From an uncultured Clostridia bacterium (lineage in GTDB: Bacteria; Bacillota; Clostridia; Christensenellales; Borkfalkiaceae), in contig CAMWWA010000081.1 in NCBI GenBank assembly GCA_947177825.1, positions 1 to 6,015 of the forward strand: a stretch of 6,015 nt of DNA, in the 5' to 3' direction. Each line of letters starts with the position of its first letter. Position 1 is the first letter of the stretch. Below the pieces are notes generated by a model. It was not told the origin of the DNA. It ran no database searches and saw nothing but the letters and a program-made list of their open reading frames with translations. A program made the translations under genes and the position numbers. This document shows positions 1 through 5,387 of the stretch, piece by piece.

Positions 1-475
1 ACTTTTGCATATAGTTAATGAGTTTTTTGTCGGTTACGCCGTTCTTCGCATATATGGGGGCGAATATGTTTTCAATCATATAATCGTCCATATTGCTTGT
101 TTCGAATGCGTGGGCGTTGTCGGCGTAAATCTTAAAAAGTCGCTTATGGTCTTTTATATATTTCAAATAGGGTAACAGATATTTGGGGGAAATAAAGTTT
201 AAATCGTCCGTATTCAGCTTCCGCATATCCGATAAATCAACGGGTTCATCAAAAGTACATTCGGTTAAAAAGTTGCCTATCATTCCCTGATAGGTCTGTT
301 GAAGTAAATCGTACGTATTATCGTAGTGCGCATAAAAAGTGGAACGGTTTACGCCTGCCTGGTTGCAAATATCCATAATACTTATATCGGCAAACTCTTT
401 GCTTTCCAATAAGGCTATAAGCGCACTGCCCATCTTATTCGCTGTGTTTTGAAATTTGGATTCCGACCTGTTCAT
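1..475 (-). CDS. TetR/AcrR-family transcriptional regulator (C-terminus cut by window edge)
   Basis: My reading of the complement gives 158 codons with no stop, starting at the ATG complementary to 473-475 and running off the left edge. The protein begins MNRSESKFQNTANKMGSALI. Residues about 10-52 form a typical TetR N-terminal three-helix DNA-binding domain, with the helix-turn-helix at 31-52 (ISIMDICNQAGVNRSTFYAH). The later part, around residues 96-117 (SPKYLLPYLKYIKDHKRLFK), resembles the ligand-binding/dimerisation C-terminal domain common in Firmicute TetR proteins. The start is chosen because the MNRSES opening is typical of this subgroup; there is no clear Shine-Dalgarno in front of it. 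It is divergent from the gene at 600, and the shared intergenic region holds an inverted-repeat element that recurs before the ABC operon, so it is the natural candidate for regulating both groups and itself. The inducing ligand cannot be read from the sequence. Confidence 0.9.
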   Translation of the reverse strand, partial: MNRSESKFQNTANKMGSALIALLESKEFADISIMDICNQAGVNRSTFYAHYDNTYDLLQQTYQGMIGNFLTECTFDEPVDLSDMRKLNTDDLNFISPKYLLPYLKYIKDHKRLFKIYADNAHAFETSNMDDYMIENIFAPIYAKNGVTDKKLINYMQK

Positions 476-481
476 AGCTGT

Positions 482-510
482 ATTATAAAATAATTTATTG
501 CAAAAATCAA
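482..510 (-). promoter_or_regulatory. Predicted promoter of the tetR gene
   Basis: Read on the minus strand, a perfect -10 box TATAAT lies at 487-482. A partial -35 box TTGATT lies at 510-505, separated by 17 bases. The expected transcription start, about seven bases after the -10 box, falls at or next to the ATG at 475, so the transcript may have almost no leader. This is a consensus match by eye. Confidence 0.55.
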
Positions 511-546
511 TCAGAAACCGACACTTTTCGGTTTTTGTGTTGTGGT
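511..546. promoter_or_regulatory. Putative operator, copy 1 (shared element between the divergent promoters)
   Basis: This 36-base block matches 3563-3598 at 33 positions, with differences only at 520, 525 and 526. It contains a perfect inverted repeat AAACCGA / TCGGTTT (515-521 and 528-534). It also has a second, imperfect repeat (519-526 and 535-542) that is perfect in copy 2. The block lies next to the tetR -35 box on one side and about two bases before the putative -35 of the 600 gene on the other, so it sits near -37 to -72 of both promoters. It is probably a binding site for a dimeric regulator, with the neighbouring TetR as leading candidate. The sequence alone cannot show which protein binds. 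Confidence 0.65.
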
Positions 547-547
547 G

Positions 548-592
548 CTTTTGAAAAATGCAGGTTAAACTATAAGTGTAATCAGGCAGGAG
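548..592 (+). promoter_or_regulatory. Predicted promoter and ribosome-binding site of the 600 operon
   Basis: A -10 box TATAAG lies at 571-576. The -35 region 17 bases upstream is poor (CTTTTG, 548-553). The ribosome-binding site AGGAG is at 588-592, seven bases before the ATG at 600. The -10, ribosome-binding site and start codon align without gaps with those of the ABC operon (3623-3628, 3640-3645, 3652), which supports them as functional parts. The weak -35 next to a conserved upstream element is compatible with activation. Confidence 0.55.
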
Positions 593-599
593 TGTAAAA

Positions 600-1259
600 A
601 TGGAAGAAAAAGAAAACACGGCATTGACCGAAAAAGACTTTAACGAATTTTTATCGGCTACCGGCGAGGAGCAATGGAAGATACTTCTTTCACACGCCGA
701 AAGAAATAAAAAAATTATTCAGATAAGGAGATTAAAAACAATGGAACAGAACACAAATCATAACTACGAGGAAATCAGCAGGCAGTTTGAGGAATTCTGC
801 CACACCAAAGGCATAGCGGCTAAATTCAAAGTCGCGTTTGCCAATATGGCGGAAGGCGCCCGTAAGCAGAGGGAAGCGGATAAAGCGCAGCTTGAAGAGG
901 TAAAGCGCAAGTCGGCGGAAGCCAACCCCGAATTTACCGAGTTCCTGCACACGAAGGGCTTTAAGGCAAAAGTTCAGCTCATTATTGCAAACCTTAAAAA
1001 AGGCATTAAAGAAGCACCTGCAAAAACGGCGGCTGCCGTTGACGGAATATCGGCGCAAACGAAAGCTAACATTGCAAGAGCGCAAGCGAGTGCTTACAGA
1101 ACAACGGCAGGTTACGGCGTGACTCACGGTGCAAAAGTTACCGATGCAAGCGAATATACCGCAGACGAGCTTGCCCGCGAGTTTAACGAGTTCTTAAAGT
1201 CAAAAGGTCTTGACGGAAAGTACGCTGTTGAAGTTACGGGCGAAGAAAATGTTGACTGA
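600..1259 (+). CDS. Repeat-containing protein of unknown function, 219 residues
   Basis: I do not recognise a named family. The protein is soluble-looking, charged and rich in Ala, Lys and Glu, with no signal peptide or membrane segment. It carries four copies of a short motif, F-x-E-F-x-x-(T/S)-K-G or a degenerate form, starting at residues 14, 63, 112 and 195. The first three are exactly 49 residues apart. Copies 2 and 3 are longest (residues 63-89 and 112-138), agreeing at 12 of 27 positions and extending to a shared A-N-x-x-x-G. Long helices or coiled coils are likely between them (about 80-108 and 140-165). The start at 600 has a good ribosome-binding site (AGGAG, 588-592). A second in-frame ATG at 741 has its own strong site (AAGGAG, 725-730), so a 172-residue form is possible. 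It is the first gene of a group with cardiolipin synthase and a membrane protein, hinting at a membrane-related or stress role; that is inference only. Confidence 0.8.
   Translation: MEEKENTALTEKDFNEFLSATGEEQWKILLSHAERNKKIIQIRRLKTMEQNTNHNYEEISRQFEEFCHTKGIAAKFKVAFANMAEGARKQREADKAQLEEVKRKSAEANPEFTEFLHTKGFKAKVQLIIANLKKGIKEAPAKTAAAVDGISAQTKANIARAQASAYRTTAGYGVTHGAKVTDASEYTADELAREFNEFLKSKGLDGKYAVEVTGEENVD
639..1235 (+). repeat. Four internal protein-level repeats of an F-x-E-F-x-x-x-K-G motif
   Basis: Motif copies begin at 639, 786, 933 and 1182. The residues are FNEFLSATG, FEEFCHTKG, FTEFLHTKG and FNEFLKSKG. The first three are spaced by 147 bases each (49 codons); the last is 249 bases after the third. 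Divergence at DNA level is substantial, so these are old duplications within the gene and not a recent tandem repeat. Confidence 0.75.
725..743 (+). promoter_or_regulatory. Internal ribosome-binding site and alternative start codon
   Basis: AAGGAG at 725-730 is followed by ten bases and an in-frame ATG at 741-743 (residue 48 of the 219-residue frame). Initiation here would give MEQNTNHNYEE..., a 172-residue protein lacking the first, degenerate repeat. The site is at least as good as the upstream one by sequence. Confidence 0.45.
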
Positions 1260-1316
1260 ACTTGAAAAGGCTCGGTTGTAACCAAAGTATTCCGCATAAA
1301 TAATTCGGGAGTACCT

Positions 1317-2879
1317 ATGAAGAAGAAAATCATAGTGAACGAATACAACAAGAAGGTGGAACGGGAGATAAATTATATCCCGTTCCGCTATATCGTTGCG
1401 ATATTTCTCGTCGTATTGGAAACGCTTGCCGTAATTGCAGTAATGTCGTTGCTCACGATATATATTCCGTATTTCTATTTTGCCGTAGTCTTGACGCAGT
1501 TCGGCGTTGCAATAGCAATCATAAACCGCAAAGATAATCCCGACTATAAGCTTCCGTGGTTGTTTTTCGTTATGCTTATTCCCATTATAGGGTTTATGCT
1601 TTACTTTATGTTCTATTCGCGTAAGCTGAACAAAAAGCAAATCAAGAGATTGGAACAGCTTACAAAACAGCGCATAAAAAAAGACGATATGGGGCTGCTT
1701 GCAAAAATAGGTTCACAAGATGAAATAATCGTTTCGCAAGCCGCTATTTTAAAGAAGCTGTCAGATTCCCACGTTTATGCAAATACCGATATACGCTATT
1801 ATCCGCTCGGCGAAGAACTGTTCGTCGCTATGGTCGAGGATTTGAAAAAAGCCGAAAAGTTTATCTTTATGGAATACTTCATTATCGAGGGCGGCTTATT
1901 CTGGAACACGATTTTAGAAATTCTTAAAGAGAAAGCGGCAAACGGTGTTGAAGTGCGCGTTGTTTATGACGACATAGGCTGTATGATGACTTTGCCGGGC
2001 AATTACTATAAAAAACTTGCAAAGTTCGGAATAAAAGCAGTTCCGTTCTCCCGCTTGCGCGGACAAGCCAACAACGAATTTAACAACCGAAGCCACAGAA
2101 AAATAACGGTTATCGACGGCAAAGTCGGTTATACGGGCGGCGTAAATATTGCCGACGAATATATCAACCGTGTAGAACGCTTCGGGCATTGGAAGGACGT
2201 GGGCTTGCGTTTGCAGGGCGAAGCCGTGAACGAGCTTACAAGGCTGTTTCTTATTGATTACGGCTTAAACGACAAGAAAGCTAACGACAATTTTGCCGAT
2301 TACTACGGCTATGAAAAATGTGAGCAGGACGGTTATTGCATACCGTTCGGCGACGGTCCTAAACCGGTATACGAAAGGCAGGTTGCAAAAGCCGCCATAT
2401 TAAATATGCTGAACCAGGCAAAGCGGTACGTTTATATTACTACACCTTATCTGATTATAGACAGCGAGCTTATTCAGGCTCTTGAAAATACCGCTATGCG
2501 CGGTGTGGACGTTCGTATAATAACGCCGCATATCCCCGACAAGAAACTCGTATTTTCAATGACGCGCAGTCATTATACAAATCTTATGAAAGCGGGTGTA
2601 AATATCTATGAATACGAAAGCGGATTTGTTCACGCCAAAACCTATCTTTCCGACGATGAAACGGCTATCGTCGGAACAATAAATATGGATTACCGTTCGC
2701 TTGTGCATCATTTTGAAAACGGCGTGTGGATATACAGGCATAAGGTTTTGGAAGATATAAAGAAAGATATTTCAGAAACGCAGGCAAAGTCTATACAAAT
2801 CGGAAACGGTATGTTGAAACAAAATTTATGCCAAAGATTTATCCGCGCTATGGTAAAAGTATTTTCGCCGCTACTGTAA
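1317..2879 (+). CDS. cls: Cardiolipin synthase (phospholipase D superfamily), 520 residues
   Basis: The enzyme is expected to join two phosphatidylglycerol molecules into cardiolipin plus glycerol at the cytoplasmic membrane. The N-terminus has hydrophobic segments at about residues 23-46, 50-70 and 79-100, the last two resembling the PLDc_N region of bacterial Cls. Two phospholipase D catalytic motifs H-x-K-x4-D are intact: H260/K262/D267 (HRKITVID, followed by GKVGYTGG) and H439/K441/D446 (HAKTYLSD, followed by IVGTINMDYRS). The length is close to the usual 480-510, with a slightly longer N-terminus, so the gene looks complete. A ribosome-binding site GGGAG (1307-1311) lies five bases before the ATG. 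It follows the 219-residue gene by 57 bases with no clear terminator, and is followed after 15 bases by the membrane-protein gene, so co-transcription is likely. Some family members act in teichoic-acid or other lipid metabolism, but Cls is by far the best call. Confidence 0.95.
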   Translation: MKKKIIVNEYNKKVEREINYIPFRYIVAIFLVVLETLAVIAVMSLLTIYIPYFYFAVVLTQFGVAIAIINRKDNPDYKLPWLFFVMLIPIIGFMLYFMFYSRKLNKKQIKRLEQLTKQRIKKDDMGLLAKIGSQDEIIVSQAAILKKLSDSHVYANTDIRYYPLGEELFVAMVEDLKKAEKFIFMEYFIIEGGLFWNTILEILKEKAANGVEVRVVYDDIGCMMTLPGNYYKKLAKFGIKAVPFSRLRGQANNEFNNRSHRKITVIDGKVGYTGGVNIADEYINRVERFGHWKDVGLRLQGEAVNELTRLFLIDYGLNDKKANDNFADYYGYEKCEQDGYCIPFGDGPKPVYERQVAKAAILNMLNQAKRYVYITTPYLIIDSELIQALENTAMRGVDVRIITPHIPDKKLVFSMTRSHYTNLMKAGVNIYEYESGFVHAKTYLSDDETAIVGTINMDYRSLVHHFENGVWIYRHKVLEDIKKDISETQAKSIQIGNGMLKQNLCQRFIRAMVKVFSPLL

Positions 2880-2894
2880 AACTACGAGGTGCAA

Positions 2895-3551
2895 ATGAAA
2901 GTTAAGAAATTTATTCAATGGTTGCCGGGAATATTATCGGAATTGATTGCGGTTGTATTCTGCATTATTTATGCCTTAACTGACGGTAGCAGGCTGACAA
3001 TGTATCCTCAATTATTGGTTTTTGCATTGTTTCCTTTGCTGTTTCCGATTTGCGGAGTAATTTCGAAAAAACCGTTACCGCTTATTTTATCGGTTATTTC
3101 TGCGGTGTTCGTATTTTGTGCTTGCAATTTGGGAAGCGCAATGGGATTGTATAACAAAGTTCAGTGTTGGGACTTGATTATGCACGGAGCGTTCGGTTTT
3201 GTGTGCAGCTTAACCGTGTTTGTTTTTTTAGTCCGTTGGAACGGCACTAAACTAAATCCCGTAGGCTTTATCCTTATTATTTTTGCATTCACATTGGGCG
3301 TGGCGGCAATATGGGAAGTTTGGGAATATATATCCGACAGAATTACAGGCGGAGATGCCCAACGTGTCTTAGAGTCTATAGCTTTGGGAAAATCCCCCGT
3401 AGCCGATACAATGGAAGATATAATGATAGCCATTGCAGGAAGCGCCGCATTCTTCGTTACGTTGATTATAGATAAATTCTGCAATCATAAATTGTATTCC
3501 CGTCTTTGCGGGTTTACAGGTTTTGAAAAATGCGCTAATAGTGAAAATTAA
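2895..3551 (+). CDS. Six-helix membrane protein, DUF2238/YjdF-like, function unknown
   Basis: The 218-residue protein has about six predicted membrane segments (residues 9-29, 37-55, 60-80, 94-113, 122-143, 171-193). Conserved-looking polar residues sit in or near the membrane: D93 and H97 (CWDLIMHGAFGF), W140-E-V-W-E-Y145 and D171-T-x-E-D175. This D/H, W-E-x-x-E-Y, D-T-x-x-D pattern resembles the uncharacterised DUF2238 (YjdF) family, which I recall from memory and could not search. The ATG at 2895 is preferred over GTG at 2889 because GAGG (2886-2889) then sits five bases upstream, whereas the GTG overlaps it. The gene begins 15 bases after the cardiolipin synthase stop and is probably in the same transcript. 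A role in membrane lipid or envelope stress is suggested only by that neighbour. Confidence 0.7.
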   Translation: MKVKKFIQWLPGILSELIAVVFCIIYALTDGSRLTMYPQLLVFALFPLLFPICGVISKKPLPLILSVISAVFVFCACNLGSAMGLYNKVQCWDLIMHGAFGFVCSLTVFVFLVRWNGTKLNPVGFILIIFAFTLGVAAIWEVWEYISDRITGGDAQRVLESIALGKSPVADTMEDIMIAIAGSAAFFVTLIIDKFCNHKLYSRLCGFTGFEKCANSEN

Positions 3552-3562
3552 ACAACTATTTT

Positions 3563-3598
3563 TCAGAAACCAACACAATTCGGTTTTTGTGTTGTGGT
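3563..3598. promoter_or_regulatory. Putative operator, copy 2 (upstream of the ABC operon)
   Basis: This is the second copy of the 511-546 element, 33 of 36 bases identical. Here it contains a perfect inverted repeat CAACACAA-N8-TTGTGTTG (3571-3578 and 3587-3594). An overlapping AAACC/GGTTT pair (3567-3571 and 3582-3586) is also present. It ends two bases before the putative -35 region. The offset between copies (3052 bases) also holds for the -10 box and the start codon, so the whole promoter is duplicated in register. Probable binding site of the same regulator that acts on the 600 operon. Confidence 0.65.
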
Positions 3599-3599
3599 A

Positions 3600-3645
3600 T
3601 TTAGGCGATAGTGCCGTTAAAATATAATTGTAAAAAAACAGGAGG
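3600..3645 (+). promoter_or_regulatory. Predicted promoter and ribosome-binding site of the ABC operon
   Basis: A perfect -10 box TATAAT lies at 3623-3628, with a poor -35 region TTTAGG (3600-3605) 17 bases upstream. A strong ribosome-binding site AGGAGG lies at 3640-3645, six bases before the ATG at 3652. The arrangement copies that of the 600 operon base for base in spacing. Confidence 0.65.
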
Positions 3646-3651
3646 AATAAA

Positions 3652-4554
3652 ATGAACGCAATTGAAATCAGAAATCTTTCCAAAAGTTTTCGCGGAATGT
3701 ATGCGGTGGATAATCTGAATATGACCGTTCCCGTGGGCGCCATATACGGCTTTATCGGCGAGAACGGAAGCGGCAAGTCCACTACCGAAAAGCTTATCTG
3801 CGGACACCTCGTTCCCGACAAGGGCGAAATAAAGCTGTTCGGCAAAGACTATTCGGACGCGGGCGTGAGGGTGCGCGTGGGGGCGTTGATAGAAAGCGCG
3901 GGCTGTTTCCCCAATTCCAGCGTGTGGGCCAACCTTATGATGCAGGCTTTAAATCTGGGAATCGAAAACCGCGCGGAAGAGATTAACCGCGTTTTGAAAA
4001 TCGTCCGCATGGAGGACAACGCGCGCATAAAATTCAAGAGCTGTTCGCTGGGTATGAAGCAGCGCATAGGCATTGCCATGGCGCTTCTCGGCAACCCCGC
4101 GCTGCTCATTCTGGACGAGCCTATCAACGGTCTGGATACCGACGGTATGAAGATTATGCGCGAGATACTGGTGGACATTACGCGCAACCTGGGATGCACA
4201 GTGCTTATATCCTCGCACATACTGGGCGAGCTTGAAAAGATAGCCACGCACTACGGAATTATCCGTCAGGGCAAGATGATACAGGAGCTGTCCGCCGAAG
4301 AGATGGACGCGCGCTCGCGGGTGTTCGTTTCGCTTAAAGTCAAGGATATACCCGGGGCAAAGGCAATTCTGCACGATATGTTCTACAACGCCAAGCAGGA
4401 GGGCGAATATATCCGCGTTTACGACGCGGACGATACCGAGGCAATAGTCAAATGCCTGCTGCAAAACGGTCACACCGTATCGGAAGTAAAAAAGAATAAG
4501 GTCGGTCTGGAAGAGTACTATATCGAGCTTATGAGCAAAAAGGAGGGTGCGTAA
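3652..4554 (+). CDS. ABC transporter ATP-binding protein, BcrA/LanF-like, 300 residues
   Basis: This cytoplasmic ATPase would power the adjacent permease. All nucleotide-binding motifs are present: Walker A GENGSGKS (36-43), signature SLGMKQR (132-138), Walker B LLILDEP (151-157, catalytic E156), D-loop GLD (160-162) and switch H189 (SSH). The Q-loop position carries Glu (E81 in LIESAG), as I recall for the bacitracin and lantibiotic self-protection ATPases (BcrA, LanF), and the SLGMKQR signature fits the same group. Residues about 215-300 form the variable C-terminal extension usual in this subfamily. The length of 300 is typical and the gene appears intact. It is the first gene of an operon with its own promoter and conserved operator, and the permease gene starts one base after its stop. 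Likely role is export or removal of a membrane-active peptide or drug; the substrate is unknown. Confidence 0.92.
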   Translation: MNAIEIRNLSKSFRGMYAVDNLNMTVPVGAIYGFIGENGSGKSTTEKLICGHLVPDKGEIKLFGKDYSDAGVRVRVGALIESAGCFPNSSVWANLMMQALNLGIENRAEEINRVLKIVRMEDNARIKFKSCSLGMKQRIGIAMALLGNPALLILDEPINGLDTDGMKIMREILVDITRNLGCTVLISSHILGELEKIATHYGIIRQGKMIQELSAEEMDARSRVFVSLKVKDIPGAKAILHDMFYNAKQEGEYIRVYDADDTEAIVKCLLQNGHTVSEVKKNKVGLEEYYIELMSKKEGA

Positions 4555-4555
4555 A

Positions 4556-5377
4556 ATGAAAAATCCGGCTATGCTGCAATTTGAAAAACCGAGCTTTTTC
4601 AAGCGTATAAAGGGTATGCTGGGCGTGGACTTTTACCGTCTGTTCCATACGCCGCTCCTTTACATATTTCTCGTAATAGCCGCGCTTATACCCGCGCTCG
4701 TTTCAATGGGCGCAATGGGAGGCGAGGGCGAAGCGGCGGGTATGTTCACCAACGCGTGGCAGATTGTTGCCGCAAGCAAGCCGCTGTACGTCATAAGCGA
4801 TATGGGCGAATACGCCAATATGAATATGGTGTTTATATTCGGCGGCATAATGATTTCGATATTTATCGGGCACGACTACAAGAGCGGTTACGTCAAGCAG
4901 CTGTTCACCACCCACGCGAAGAAGCAGGACTATATGATGAGCAAAACCTTGCTCGGCGCGTTCTCGATGGCGTGCATGTGCGTGACCTATCTTATCGGCG
5001 GTATGATTGCGGGGATGGCGACGGGGTTGCCGTTTGAAATAAACGCCGGCTCGCTTATCTGCGCCATACTCGGCAAGATGATAATGAGCCTGGGCTGGGC
5101 AAGCCTGTACACCTTTATCAACGTAATATTCCGCTCCAAATTCGGCATTTCCATTGCGCTGTGCTTCGTGTTGGGAACGGGTATTCCCGTAATAGGTGCG
5201 GCGGCGGTTATAGGCAATACGCCCGCGCTCAACATTTTCCTTTACGGCTCGTCGGTGTACGCCTGCCTTTCGGCAAACGCTTTGTCCTTGTTTATCTGCC
5301 TTATGAATTCGGTGGTTTGGGCGGTTGTGTACAACGTGCTCGGCTGGCTTGTTTTAAGCAGGCGCGACTGTTATTAA
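4556..5377 (+). CDS. ABC-2 type transporter permease, 273 residues
   Basis: This is an integral membrane partner for the flanking ATPases. It has about six hydrophobic segments (residues 33-53, 88-106, 130-156, 165-191, 195-220, 243-267). After the second is the stretch HDYKSGYVKQLFTTHAKKQD (106-125), matching the D-x-x-x-G-x-x-K-x-L pattern of LanE/LanG and BcrB-like permeases. The first large loop, about 54-87, lies between helices 1 and 2. The ATG at 4556 is preferred to the in-frame GTG at 4547, because AGGAGG (4541-4546) abuts that GTG but lies nine bases before the ATG; the protein then starts MKNPAMLQFE. The gene begins one base after the ATPase stop and ends ten bases before the second ATPase, so the three genes are translationally close. 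Substrate unknown. Confidence 0.88.
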   Translation: MKNPAMLQFEKPSFFKRIKGMLGVDFYRLFHTPLLYIFLVIAALIPALVSMGAMGGEGEAAGMFTNAWQIVAASKPLYVISDMGEYANMNMVFIFGGIMISIFIGHDYKSGYVKQLFTTHAKKQDYMMSKTLLGAFSMACMCVTYLIGGMIAGMATGLPFEINAGSLICAILGKMIMSLGWASLYTFINVIFRSKFGISIALCFVLGTGIPVIGAAAVIGNTPALNIFLYGSSVYACLSANALSLFICLMNSVVWAVVYNVLGWLVLSRRDCY

Positions 5378-5387
5378 GAGGTGCAAA

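Noticed and set aside
515..536. Hairpin AAACCGA / TCGGTTT followed by T bases, resembling a short rho-independent terminator
   Set aside because: The stem is only seven pairs and A/T-rich at its base, the T run is short, copy 2 breaks the stem with a mismatch, and copy 1 is not downstream of any rightward gene. Exact spacing to two promoters favours an operator, although a secondary terminator role for copy 2 after the 3551 stop is not excluded.
1260..1316. Possible operator, terminator or small gene between the repeat protein and cardiolipin synthase
   Set aside because: Only a tiny GGTT/AACC palindrome is present, with no T run, no promoter and no copy of the 36-base element.
1200..1640. 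Minus-strand open frame across the 1260-1316 gap
   Set aside because: It overlaps two supported plus-strand genes, lacks a convincing ribosome-binding site and has no recognisable protein features.
2889..2897. GTG at 2889 as the start of the DUF2238-like gene
   Set aside because: The GTG is part of the GAGGTG ribosome-binding site; ATG at 2895 is correctly spaced.
4547..4558. GTG at 4547 as the permease start
   Set aside because: It directly abuts its would-be ribosome-binding site and overlaps the ATPase gene; ATG at 4556 has normal spacing from AGGAGG.
3369..4602. Long minus-strand open frames opposite the first ATPase (for example 3949-4602 and 3369-3845)
   Set aside because: They are antisense to clearly coding sequence with intact ABC motifs, show no recognisable domains, and arise from the codon bias of the real gene.
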